A DNA stretch of 64,000 nt from Bin55 sp965205965. GTDB taxonomy: Bacteria; Pseudomonadota; Gammaproteobacteria; Pseudomonadales; Azotimanducaceae. Numbering within the stretch: position 1 is the stretch's first letter; every line of letters starts with the position of its first letter. The DNA lies in assembly GCA_965205965.1 (NCBI GenBank), contig CBDBHT010000008.1:372001-436000 (forward strand), read 5' to 3'. The notes under the pieces are model-generated. The model saw only the letters and a list, made by a program, of their open reading frames with translations. It ran no database searches and was not told where the DNA came from. A program made the translations under genes and the position numbers. Positions 1 through 7,652 of this stretch are shown here, piece after piece.

Positions 1-738
1 CGACGCAAGTATCAAGTGCGCAAGCATCCAGACACTTGGGACCCCCTTCTTCTCAAGACAATGAAACAGGTGCCGCACCGTGAGCGGAAACTTGAACGGC
101 AGTTCGAAGTCCAGCAACACCGTCGGCGCAAAGAGCCGGTCGTTCCTCAAGCTGGCCACCAACGCCCAATCTTCGACCTCCAGCAGGTCCGGCTTCCTAC
201 GACGCAGCACCGCTCCGCCGAACCACGGCCAAGTATTGCGCTTGGGTACATCCGCGCTCAGCCAAATCGAAGTTCGCGCGATCTGGTAGGCAGCCGGAGA
301 GTCTGGAGGGTGCAGGGGTCCTTCTGGATCATCAATCTCGTTGCGCGCACCTCGGCGAAGCCACTCGTCGAGTTGCGCCATCAGGCCGAACATTCCCATC
401 GATGGAATCCATTGGGTTTCCGGCGACACATAGAGGCATAATCTAAAACCCCACTGGACATGAGGAAACCCTAGGAAGCGTGTGTGGTCAGTGTAGACCG
501 AAGGTGCCTTGAAAGGGAACTCTGCAGGTACAGACAGTATGAACCCCTCCCGATTGTGAAGTCTCAGTCCTCCGTTCATCTGCGCGTAATGCCTGCAGTC
601 AATAGTCATCCCCACGTTCAATAACGCGTCAGACTCGGTGCTCTCCTTGATCCAAACGATCCGGACCGGAGATTTGCGTGTTTCAGATATTCGCCGCAGC
701 TGATCCAGTGCTAGCCGCTGGCCCTCACTCCGTCCCAC
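1..738 (-). CDS. E2-like domain protein, N-terminal part (probable large E2/ThiF-type protein, cut by window edge)
   Basis: I translated this minus-strand frame by hand. It stays open from about 738 to base 1, so its 3' end lies outside the window. A GTG at 738 would overlap the end of the upstream metallo-beta-lactamase gene, but the frame is open further upstream and the start is uncertain. The product has an E2-like core (FILSVPAEFPFKAPSVY, then FRLCLYVSPETQW with a candidate active-site Cys), followed by LMAQLDEWLRRGA and LHPPDSPAAY. This arrangement resembles large bacterial proteins in which an N-terminal E2-like domain precedes a ThiF/E1-like region; the second half cannot be seen here, so that part is inference. 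It is the last visible gene of the ubiquitin-like operon and its third E2-like domain. Confidence 0.7.
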   Translation of the reverse strand, partial: MGRSEGQRLALDQLRRISETRKSPVRIVWIKESTESDALLNVGMTIDCRHYAQMNGGLRLHNREGFILSVPAEFPFKAPSVYTDHTRFLGFPHVQWGFRLCLYVSPETQWIPSMGMFGLMAQLDEWLRRGARNEIDDPEGPLHPPDSPAAYQIARTSIWLSADVPKRNTWPWFGGAVLRRRKPDLLEVEDWALVASLRNDRLFAPTVLLDFELPFKFPLTVRHLFHCLEKKGVPSVWMLAHLILAS

Positions 739-1879
739 GACCGAATCCGACTGCAGTCTTTGGCATCGCTGCACCCCCGCCTGCCGCCTTCAACGTCTCG
801 CGCATCGAATCGGTAGCGTCGCTTTCGCCGACGTATTCGAGTCCTTCTTCGGTCACCTCGAAGATCACGGGTTCAGGATTCTCCTCGTCCTTGTGCTCAT
901 GCGTGCATAAGAATTCGTCTGGCACAATCATCTCGTATTGAGCTTTCGCCTTCGCATGCGGAGGATTGTCGCCGGGCTCATTGGTCGCAGGAACCGGTTC
1001 CGAGCTCGAAATCACGAACCCGGGGTCCAGCGCAGCATTCCCAATGTCCGTCACTATGTCCTTCTTCAGTGTCTCTTCGCCCTTACCCTCGTCCTGCCAG
1101 TACATAACCGACTTCGAGCAGTGGTGGGGGGCCAACAATACGTTCCACTTCAGTGCCTCGTCCTTGCTATAGTTGAAGATGCGTCGAAGAATCGGGTACT
1201 TGAGATCGCCCATAAGCAAAGCCCGCCCAACGCCCGCTCCGTTGTACAGTGAGATCTGTAATGCCAAGCTGCAGTCGTTCCGATCACCGTAGCTGTCCTC
1301 CCTGTACGGGGCATGCACGAACGCGGCGAACAGGTCTGACTGATCTTCACCGTCCAGCGTCGTAATCGTCTCGCCCGGAATACTCAGCATCTCCCGAGGA
1401 AACCCGTCGAACTCATCTTCTTCCAACAGGTCGTCGTATCCAATGATGCGGATTCGATCACCAGATCCTGGATCACCACCCGCATCGATCGTCGCCTTGA
1501 CGCGTTTCATTGCCTCTTCGTGAAACGCCTCGGCGGCGTCACACAAGTCCTCGTTCTCTTGAAACTCTCGGAACGTCCTCGGTGACATCCACAGCTCCGA
1601 GATCAACACCCGCTCGTTGAGGTCCTCGAAACCCTGGCAGTGGTCCAGATCCGGATGGGTTAGGGCGAACACCGACAGGAAAGGCACGTCATCAACCGTC
1701 GGCAGCATCTCGACCAACTCGTCGACTACCGGCCAAGCTGTATCTTCTTCATCTTCCGACTTTGCCATGTGCCGTATATCCACCTGCATGTAGACGGTCT
1801 CAGCCACGCGAATCGTTGTGCTGTCGCCGGTCCCAACGGGCCAAAAGATTAATCCCTGATCGGGAGGTTCAATTACCAT
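725..1879 (-). CDS. Metallo-beta-lactamase-fold hydrolase (ComEC/Rec2-like type)
   Basis: A 384-aa protein of the metallo-beta-lactamase superfamily. Visible metal-site blocks are THPDLDHCQG (a variant HxxxDH motif, residues about 74-83), a GDLKYP strand near residue 224, and LLAPHHCSK around residue 249. These blocks occur in ComEC-type and related MBL-fold proteins encoded beside bacterial ubiquitin-like operons. The substrate is unknown. The gene lies 21 bp after the preceding MBL gene and overlaps the probable start of the next E2-like gene, so it is cotranscribed. The C-terminal third (residues about 290-384) is acidic and not recognised. Two MBL genes in a row suggest non-redundant nuclease or hydrolase roles, which is inference. 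Confidence 0.8.
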   Translation of the reverse strand: MVIEPPDQGLIFWPVGTGDSTTIRVAETVYMQVDIRHMAKSEDEEDTAWPVVDELVEMLPTVDDVPFLSVFALTHPDLDHCQGFEDLNERVLISELWMSPRTFREFQENEDLCDAAEAFHEEAMKRVKATIDAGGDPGSGDRIRIIGYDDLLEEDEFDGFPREMLSIPGETITTLDGEDQSDLFAAFVHAPYREDSYGDRNDCSLALQISLYNGAGVGRALLMGDLKYPILRRIFNYSKDEALKWNVLLAPHHCSKSVMYWQDEGKGEETLKKDIVTDIGNAALDPGFVISSSEPVPATNEPGDNPPHAKAKAQYEMIVPDEFLCTHEHKDEENPEPVIFEVTEEGLEYVGESDATDSMRETLKAAGGGAAMPKTAVGFGRGTE

Positions 1880-1900
1880 ATTACTTTAGTCCTTAGCTGT

Positions 1901-2752
1901 TTACGTATTGTCGGTCCGTGCCGTCACGCGGCGCGTTAGAAAATCGCTTCCCAATCGCATCGTGAGCCATGAGACACCGGCACGGGTGTTCGTCTTGAAT
2001 ACGTGGTCTGCCACGCGCTGGTACAGTGCCACCGCTTTGTCATCCGGGTGACCGTATGGATTGTCGACGCCGGCACTGATCACTACTGTGTTCGGCATCA
2101 CCGCCAAAGCCATTCCAGCGTGCGCAGCGTTTTTCGATCCGTGATGCGGTGCCGCCAGCACATCCGCATCCAACGCATCTTCGAATAACTCCACAATCCG
2201 GTCCCACCGAGGAATCTCTGTGTCCCCCGTAACGAGATATGCAAATCCCCCGGGGCCGATTCCCCCAATCTTCAACACGATGCTGCAGTTGTTCGAGTTG
2301 TCCATGTCCTCGATGTGCGGCGAGAACAACTCAAGCTCGAACTCCTCCGACAGATCATCGAGGTAGCGCGAGTCCAACCGATCTAGACGCACCGAAACGC
2401 GCTCTAGTGGTTTCGGCGTGTCCTTCCGACGTCGCTCATGCTTCCGAACCACGTTGAAAACTATCTTCGCGTTCTCGGTATCCTTAAAGTACTTGGGATA
2501 CATCACCCATTCCGGCGCATAGTTCGCAAGGAGCCAATCCAGCCCTATAGGATCCGCGTGATCGTCGTCCAGCCCCGTCAACACAACACCCACCAAGTTT
2601 CGTTGCTGCAGGAACCGGCTCACCTTCGACTCGATATCCTCCGACCGTTCGGCCAGCCACCGCGTGTCCACCGCTATCGCCTGCGTACCATGCCGCACGA
2701 CTGAAAAATTCCCCTGCCCCACATAAAGTGTCAGCACTTCCATGTTCAACAC
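1901..2752 (-). CDS. Metallo-beta-lactamase-fold hydrolase, ComEC-like
   Basis: A 283-aa MBL-fold protein. It begins MEVLTLYVGQGN (the second Met, at 2743, fits the family start better than the Met at 2752). The HxHxDH motif is degenerate, LTGLDDDHAD near residue 60. Further blocks are LVTGDTEIPRWD, LAAPHHGSKNAAHAG and ISAGVDNPYGHPD, the order typical of ComEC-type MBL domains. The start overlaps the end of the JAB gene, consistent with translational coupling. With its partner at 725-1879 it forms the hydrolase arm of the operon. The degenerate first metal motif may mean altered metal binding. The substrate is unknown. Confidence 0.85.
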   Translation of the reverse strand: MLNMEVLTLYVGQGNFSVVRHGTQAIAVDTRWLAERSEDIESKVSRFLQQRNLVGVVLTGLDDDHADPIGLDWLLANYAPEWVMYPKYFKDTENAKIVFNVVRKHERRRKDTPKPLERVSVRLDRLDSRYLDDLSEEFELELFSPHIEDMDNSNNCSIVLKIGGIGPGGFAYLVTGDTEIPRWDRIVELFEDALDADVLAAPHHGSKNAAHAGMALAVMPNTVVISAGVDNPYGHPDDKAVALYQRVADHVFKTNTRAGVSWLTMRLGSDFLTRRVTARTDNT

Positions 2753-3660
2753 TCACCGGTCTTCATCGTGGACTCGTAGATGTCCTTGTTCATCCGTAAC
2801 TCTAACGCGCGTACCGCCTGCGACGCGCTCGCAAAAGGCGTCTCGCGCAACTCCGCCACTTCCTCCGATGCCTCAGACACAATTAAGTAGTACAACAACT
2901 CACCATCGTCTTTAACTTCCGCGACCCTAACCTCGGTAGCGGATCCGTCGATCAACGACAACAGGCCCTTCCAGAAGAATGTCCCTGTTCGGATTGACAA
3001 GCGAGGCTCCAACGAGGGGCACAGCACCCCGAGGACCATTTGGTCGCGCGCACGAACCTCAACGGTATTCGGCCTTCCATCTTGGGCAGCACCATCACCT
3101 CCCGCAGCATTTACTTCCCTTGGCCAGATTCTCGGGGCGTCCGTCACCCGCACGTAGTCCGAGTCAATTTCGTGCACAGCGTCTTCACCACGAAAGAGCA
3201 CGTAGTGTCGCACCGCGTACCGCTCCAACCCGTCCCGTCCTTCCCGTCGGTGCGTCACCAGCAACGCATAGAAAAAGTCTAGGTTGTGAAGCTCGTGATT
3301 CACTATACGACGGTAGGTCGCCACGTCTCCCGCGCTCAGTGTTGGATAGCCGTTCACATGGTGGGTATGCCAGTTGCCAAGGTGCTCAATAGACGCATCT
3401 TCCGCCTCAAGCCGCCTGAATACCTCCGTCTGGTAGTCCCCATCTTGAAAGAAGCTTGTCCTCGTGCGCCGGGCCTTAGGACCCGGCTCGATCACACCAA
3501 TGGCTCGGACCACTAGCGTTCCGCAATCCAGGGCAAAGTGGCCTACCACTCGCCCGCCGGTCTCGTCGCCGTCATAGCGGTCGCATTCCTCGAACACACT
3601 CTGGAGCACCTCTTCCGCAATCTCGACCCGTATGGCCGGTACGTCACTCTTCGTCTTCAT
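2746..3660 (-). CDS. JAB/JAMM-family metalloprotease (deubiquitinase-like)
   Basis: A 304-aa protein whose first ~150 residues form a JAB1/MPN/Mov34 (Mov34/MPN/PAD-1) domain. Residues ETGGR near position 34 supply the glutamate, and GNWHTHHVNGYPTLSAGD near residues 96-113 supplies the zinc-site His/Ser/Asp block. The spacing shows one extra His compared with the canonical HxH-x7-S-x2-D pattern. The C-terminal half (residues about 165-304) is not recognised. In bacterial ubiquitin-like operons JAB enzymes process or remove the ubiquitin-like modifier; that role here is inferred from family and context. The start overlaps the end of the E1-like gene by 17 bases, so it is part of the same transcript. 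Confidence 0.88.
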   Translation of the reverse strand: MKTKSDVPAIRVEIAEEVLQSVFEECDRYDGDETGGRVVGHFALDCGTLVVRAIGVIEPGPKARRTRTSFFQDGDYQTEVFRRLEAEDASIEHLGNWHTHHVNGYPTLSAGDVATYRRIVNHELHNLDFFYALLVTHRREGRDGLERYAVRHYVLFRGEDAVHEIDSDYVRVTDAPRIWPREVNAAGGDGAAQDGRPNTVEVRARDQMVLGVLCPSLEPRLSIRTGTFFWKGLLSLIDGSATEVRVAEVKDDGELLYYLIVSEASEEVAELRETPFASASQAVRALELRMNKDIYESTMKTGEC

Positions 3661-4495
3661 CTTGTCCCCCGCAAATCAAGCATCCATCTTGCATTCGCAG
3701 CTTCATCCGTTGCAGTTCGAAGTTCTTCGAAAACGGGTACACTGCTCTATTGCCCCACACCATGTAGTTGTGATCGATCGGTGTCATAAACTTCGGACGT
3801 GACACCGCTACGTCGCCCAATACATCCAGCGTGAACCGCGTGTGGAAGGCTGCGATAAAACCGATATCGACCGATAAACCCGGTGAGTCCTTGATCTCTT
3901 CGATCTCTAAATCGTAGACCTTCTGACGTTCCTCCTCCGACACTAGATCGATCTCCCGCACGCCTTCTCGGAACTGGGTCCGCTCCAGAAACCGCTCAAG
4001 ACAGGCTAGGCATCCGCCATTCCCCGGACGAAAGGAGAACACCTCACCTCCGATTCCGCGGGTAAAGACCCGACCAATGGTGAACGGTGTCCCCGTCTCC
4101 ACACAGACCTCATTCAAGCGATACCGGCTGGGTTCATTGTCCGTCCCCACAACCACAACACTGGCCCGCTCGACCTCGTCTTCCAATCCTCGCCAGTCGA
4201 GTAGATCTACATCAAACTCTCTGATGTCCACCTGCGGGTTACGATCCCTTAAGACATCCGCGAGTGCCGCCGTCTTCCGCCAGTCCAAGTACCGGATCCC
4301 GCAAACATGTCGAATGACGTTTTCCACCTCAAGTTCGTCTTTGTCCACGAGCGTGAAACGCTTTATACCCGACATGGCCAACTGCTGCGCAACTTGTCCA
4401 CCGCCCGAGCCGCACCCCGCGATCATCACCCCAACGTCATCGAATGCCTTTACGTTGAACAACGACTCGATCCTCGCGAACAGTTGATCCCTCAT
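3644..4495 (-). CDS. E1/ThiF-family adenylyltransferase
   Basis: A 283-aa E1-like enzyme, probably activating a protein C-terminus by adenylation. The start chosen is ATG 4495 (MRDQLFARIESL), which overlaps the stop of the E2 fusion gene as ATGA; an upstream in-frame Met at 4651 lies inside that gene. Visible motifs are the nucleotide loop VMIAGCGSGGGQV, VDKDELEVENVIRH with the conserved Asp/Asn/Arg, a Lys in DWRKTAAL, and VVGTDNEPSR. Two CxxC pairs (CLAC near residue 190 and CLIC near the C-terminus) should bind zinc as in ThiF/MoeB. No separate Ub-fold domain is visible. Position between the E2 and JAB genes supports an E1-E2-JAB conjugation cascade. Confidence 0.92.
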   Translation of the reverse strand: MRDQLFARIESLFNVKAFDDVGVMIAGCGSGGGQVAQQLAMSGIKRFTLVDKDELEVENVIRHVCGIRYLDWRKTAALADVLRDRNPQVDIREFDVDLLDWRGLEDEVERASVVVVGTDNEPSRYRLNEVCVETGTPFTIGRVFTRGIGGEVFSFRPGNGGCLACLERFLERTQFREGVREIDLVSEEERQKVYDLEIEEIKDSPGLSVDIGFIAAFHTRFTLDVLGDVAVSRPKFMTPIDHNYMVWGNRAVYPFSKNFELQRMKLRMQDGCLICGGQDEDEE

Positions 4496-5022
4496 GATTC
4501 CGTTCCTTCTTTCGGCCAATTTCTCGTCTGCCGCCAAACCGAGTAGTGCTGAATCCACCGTCTGAACAAGGCGATCGCGTGCATTACGTCGTGTTTGCCC
4601 GGGTTCCACACAGCCACGGAACCGTAGATGCACAAAGTGCCGTCCGACCACCTATGAGGGCAATCGTCCTCAATTGGTGTTGCGGAAACCACCGGTGCCT
4701 TGTTGGGATAGCCGTGCGGCAGCGTCACCATCACGTCCACACGCTTCTCGCTACTGAACTCCCGGAAAACGAGCTGAATCTCCCGCTCGTCGCTAATCGC
4801 GACCCGACAGCGCTCGTTCGAGTCGATGATCCTGTCCAGCTCGGCCGTTACGCGCGACGATTGAATGTCTGGAAGAAAGCATGAGATCGGCACAAGACAA
4901 GCCTTCTGTTGCCCGTTTCTCTCAATGAGGAAGGACGTTCCTTCCCGAGACACTTCGTCTAGTACTTCGCCCGGCCTGCTACGCAACGCCATCATCGGCA
5001 ATGACTTGAATTCAATCGGCAT
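4492..5022 (-). CDS. Phd/YefM antitoxin-like domain fused to E2-like domain
   Basis: A 176-aa fusion; the start used is ATG 5022 (MPIEFKSLPMMALRSRP), four bases after the stop of the E2-like gene. Residues 1-50 read as a Phd/YefM-type antitoxin N-domain: LRSRPGEVLDEVSREG, then FLIERNGQQKACLVPIS, matching the helix-strand pattern these antitoxins use for DNA binding and dimerisation. Residues about 60-176 are E2-like: VMVTLPHGYPNKAPVV, HRWSDGTLCIYG with a candidate catalytic Cys, then VWNPGKHD. The C-terminal NWPKE resembles the neighbour's KWPGA. I know of no established system with this fusion. DNA-binding autoregulation through the palindrome at 5636-5655 is inference. Confidence 0.8.
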   Translation of the reverse strand: MPIEFKSLPMMALRSRPGEVLDEVSREGTSFLIERNGQQKACLVPISCFLPDIQSSRVTAELDRIIDSNERCRVAISDEREIQLVFREFSSEKRVDVMVTLPHGYPNKAPVVSATPIEDDCPHRWSDGTLCIYGSVAVWNPGKHDVMHAIALFRRWIQHYSVWRQTRNWPKEGTES

Positions 5023-5026
5023 CGCT

Positions 5027-5401
5027 CTAGTGGTCAATCCCGGCACCGGGCCACTTCCCCGTCTGCCGGTATACCTCATACTTCGCCAGCCACTTCGCAG
5101 TCCGCTGAATCACGAACGTCAGGTCGTGCCGACCCGGGTTCCACATATGCGGGTGCAGGTAGCAGATTCGATTGTTCGAGTACGTGTGCGGGGATGATGA
5201 CAAAGCCGGTCCCCTGACGTACACTTCAGGCATATCGTTCGGATACGACTCTGGAAAGGAGACCCCCAGCGTATAGGCACGTCTGCTCGTCTGCAACGCG
5301 ATGAGTGCCATCACGCCTCCCTCAGCGGTAGCGTGACCCTCCACATAGTCGAAGTACTGCTGCGCAGCGACGATCTCACACCGGATTCTCGTCAAATTCA
5401 T
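5027..5401 (-). CDS. E2-like ubiquitin-conjugating-family protein
   Basis: A 124-aa single-domain E2-like protein. It shows the E2 beta-meander YTLGVSFPESYPNDMPEVYV, then NRICYLHPHMWNPGRHDL with a candidate active-site Cys, and a final helix AKWLAKYEVYRQTGKWPG. The C-x-[YL]...W-x-P pattern is shared with the E2-like halves at 4492-5022 and 1-738, so the operon holds three related but distinct E2 domains. The ATG at 5401 overlaps the stop of the upstream 64-aa gene. The expected role is transfer of an activated modifier or peptide from the E1-like enzyme; the target is unknown. Confidence 0.88.
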   Translation of the reverse strand: MNLTRIRCEIVAAQQYFDYVEGHATAEGGVMALIALQTSRRAYTLGVSFPESYPNDMPEVYVRGPALSSSPHTYSNNRICYLHPHMWNPGRHDLTFVIQRTAKWLAKYEVYRQTGKWPGAGIDH

Positions 5402-5592
5402 GCTGGCGAACTCCTCTGTCCGTACTCCCCGCCCAAATCCTCTCGCATTGTCAAGGGCTTTTTGTAATTCCGTTCCGCATCATCACTCCCTCCCTGCACC
5501 CGAATCTCGCCGTTCGGCAGTATCTCAATCGGCGTGTCCTCTTCGGACTCCAGGAGCAGCTCAAGCTCATGGATCGTCGGCTTCTTTGCCAT
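5398..5592 (-). CDS. Small protein opening the ubiquitin-like operon
   Basis: A 64-aa acidic protein with a good ribosome site (AGAGGA, 7 nt before ATG 5592). Visible blocks are TIHELELLLESEEDTP, IEILPNGEIRV and a C-terminus PLTMREDLGGEYGQRSSPA. It is the first gene after the promoter at 5626-5655 and its stop overlaps the E2 start. It is too short for a complete ubiquitin fold before the Gly-Gly, so I do not call it a modifier. The Gly-Gly near the C-terminus of a protein encoded beside E1, E2 and JAB genes is still suggestive. I do not recognise a named family. Confidence 0.75.
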   Translation of the reverse strand: MAKKPTIHELELLLESEEDTPIEILPNGEIRVQGGSDDAERNYKKPLTMREDLGGEYGQRSSPA

Positions 5593-5625
5593 CTGAAATC
5601 CTCTTCGTGGTCATAATTGATTCGT

Positions 5626-5655
5626 AGTATAACAATTGACATATCTGTATGTCAA
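5626..5655 (-). promoter_or_regulatory. Sigma70-type promoter with palindromic operator
   Basis: Reading the minus strand, TTGACA (5655-5650) is followed after 18 nt by TATACT, an almost consensus promoter for the ubiquitin-like operon. A perfect inverted repeat, TTGACATA-TCTG-TATGTCAA (5636-5655), covers the -35 box. It also sits against the start of the plus-strand relic at 5649. Such a palindrome is a typical repressor site; the Phd-type domain encoded in the third gene is the obvious candidate ligand, which is inference. Confidence 0.75.
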
Positions 5656-5918
5656 TGTCATTTAATTATATTAATCATAATAGTAGATTGGTTATCACTA
5701 CAAACACGCCAAAGTGCTGGAAACCGAGATGGAAATCCTCATTGAAAACCAATTGGGCGCATGTACGTAACCTGAGAACCAGATCCGATCCAAATGCACA
5801 ACGACACTGCCCGAAATGCGGCAAACAAATGATTGTACGAACGGCTAAAAAGACAGGAAACAAGTTTTGGCACTGCTCCGGTTACCCGGCGTGCCCAATC
5901 ACCCAAAACATGACATGA
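5649..5918 (+). pseudogene. Remnant with topoisomerase-type C4 zinc finger
   Basis: The only recognisable part is the C-terminal CPKCGKQMIVRTAKKTGNKF, then WHCSGYPACP, a topoisomerase-type C4 zinc finger as found at the end of topoisomerase I and of several nucleases. Upstream a different frame reads HAKVLETEMEILIENQLGAC, so the original protein seems to have been frameshifted and cut. The ATG at 5649 lies inside the operator palindrome, so independent expression is doubtful. Confidence 0.5.
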
Positions 5919-6020
5919 TGAGATGTTCTATAAACCTTATGGTACGACTCCAAGAGATATCAAGATCATCTGTGTGAATAACATAAGTTTAGTTAATTAA
6001 GTAGACTATTTCTGCTTCCT

Positions 6021-6917
6021 ATGTTTAACAGTATGTATAAGGAAGATTGTGCAGTGAGCGGTTCAGCTCTCTTGATGATGTACATCATGTTGATTTCCTG
6101 TACTGCTCAGGCACTGGCTTCATGTGAAGATTTCGTACCATTCGAGCAGCCGGTTCACAAGCATGTTACGAGTGATATTGGTCTAACGGAGGCTCCAGAC
6201 TGGCATGTAATTTGTCATGCTGGACAGGTAGTTGCCTTTAACCCCGAGCATAACGTTTCAGATTGGGTGGCATTCCGCCTCAGACGCGAAGACCTATTAA
6301 AACCACTCACCGTGCGGAAGGATAACTTCCGTGCTGATGGCGAGGTTCCTGAAAAACACCAGGTGGTTCATTCGGATTACACGAAAACAGGTTATGATCG
6401 GGGCCATCTCGCACCGGCTGCATCCATGAGATGGTCCTTCCATGCGATGAACGACAGTTTTTTCATGTCCAATATAGCACCACAAGTCGGCGCGGGTTTT
6501 AACCAAGGTATATGGAAGTCTCTCGAACGCAATATGCGCAGGTGGGCATGCCAGCGCGACGTACTTTATGGTGTCACGGGACCTCTATACGAGGACAGCC
6601 CCATCAAAAAACTGATTTATGATCGTGATGGTGACGAAAAGGACGACAATGATGTCCTTGTGGATGTGCCGTCACATTTTTTCAAGTTTGCCCTGGATGC
6701 AAATCATATGGAAGCCATTGCATTCATACTTCCGAACCGAACGCTCAAAACGAAGGACTTGCCAAAATACTTGACCAGCATCGATGAAATAGAAGCACGC
6801 AGTCGCCTGGATTTTCTGAAAGACATCTGGGACGGTACCGAACAGATAATAGAAAGCCATGTCCAGCCAAGTTTGTGGATGGGTCCAGACGACAATTTAT
6901 GCAGCAAACTTAGGTAG
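6021..6917 (+). CDS. Secreted DNA/RNA non-specific endonuclease (NUC1 family)
   Basis: A 298-aa protein with an N-terminal signal peptide (hydrophobic ALLMMYIMLISCTAQALA; the Met at 6033 is an alternative start). The nuclease core carries TGYDRGHLAPAASMRWS, the DRGH motif with the catalytic His and metal site of the DNA/RNA non-specific endonuclease family, followed by SFFMSNIAPQVGAGFNQGIW, which gives the conserved Asn. The usual family length is 250-300 aa, so it looks complete. It probably acts in the periplasm or outside the cell, degrading nucleic acid. A small membrane-protein gene follows 12 bases downstream and may be an immunity or partner protein, which is inference. Confidence 0.9.
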   Translation: MFNSMYKEDCAVSGSALLMMYIMLISCTAQALASCEDFVPFEQPVHKHVTSDIGLTEAPDWHVICHAGQVVAFNPEHNVSDWVAFRLRREDLLKPLTVRKDNFRADGEVPEKHQVVHSDYTKTGYDRGHLAPAASMRWSFHAMNDSFFMSNIAPQVGAGFNQGIWKSLERNMRRWACQRDVLYGVTGPLYEDSPIKKLIYDRDGDEKDDNDVLVDVPSHFFKFALDANHMEAIAFILPNRTLKTKDLPKYLTSIDEIEARSRLDFLKDIWDGTEQIIESHVQPSLWMGPDDNLCSKLR

Positions 6918-6929
6918 AGGAAGTTAACG

Positions 6930-7242
6930 ATGGACGACCCGAAAAACCCACAAAATAATGAACAGCAGCAGTTTAAGCTTGAGGTGTTTAAGCTTAAAAA
7001 AAGAAAAAAGTGCAGTACGCGTATGTGTGACCTATGCGGTTATTTGGGTATATCTTGTGCTTGCAGCAACTATCATCGTATGGCTGATGTGGGCGGGTCG
7101 CTACGAAGTGGCAATTGGCGTATTAGGTGGCGTAGCAAGCTTGGCTGGTTCAATTGCGGGCTTCTGGTTCGGTTCAAGAGGATACTCAAAGGAAGATGGC
7201 TCCTTGAATCAAAGTTTTGACCTCCTTCTAAACGGTGAGTAA
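6930..7242 (+). pseudogene. Small two-segment membrane protein, frameshifted at an A7 tract
   Basis: Two overlapping frames belong together. From ATG 6930 the frame reads MDDPKNPQNNEQQQFKLEVF. After the A-rich tract 6996-7009 (A7, G, A6) the sensible sequence continues in another frame: two hydrophobic segments (TYAVIWVYLVLAATIIVWLM and VLGGVASLAGSIAGFWFG) and a short tail ending at 7242. Joining them needs a +1 shift, so a single inserted base is the simplest explanation. The restored product is about 104 aa. Its place right behind a secreted nuclease suggests a linked role. Confidence 0.6.
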
Positions 7243-7652
7243 TAGAAAATTTAGGAAAAGGCCAATGCGGTGATTGTTGGAGTAGGTATCTACATATCTC
7301 TATTTTTTGGAAACAAGCCATCCTTGTATTATTAAAAATCACATATTTATATACGGTGTAATTTAGCCAAATAGCAGTAAAGAGAGGTGATCAGATACAT
7401 GCGTGTATTCTTTTGCAGTTGTCTGGACGACTGTCGTCTATTTATTTCATCGCAACGGAAGATCCCGAGCGAAGCGAGTGCGATGAATACAACATTCACG
7501 TCGGCAGCGTCCACCAACTAACGTTCATTTTCTGGCCTCGGCAATAATGATATGGGTGATATCGGACTGTTGGTAAGTACAGTACGACTCGATGGATGCG
7601 CTAACATTCGTACAATACGAATACCAGAAAGACTCTGGTTGGGTAACATCCA
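7243..7652. other. Non-coding spacer
   Basis: About 400 bases between the membrane-protein remnant and the next small frame. I see no open frame with a credible start, no tRNA and no clear repeat. It is the boundary between the nuclease pair and the helicase operon. Confidence 0.5.

Noticed and set aside
2239..4884. Plus-strand frames inside the ubiquitin-like operon
   Set aside because: Arg/Ser/Pro-rich antisense text without domains, opposite well-supported genes.
6996..7009. Possible programmed -1 frameshift signal in the A-rich tract
   Set aside because: Joining the two frames needs a +1 shift, so the AAAAAAG-type -1 slippery sequence does not explain it; a single inserted base is simpler.
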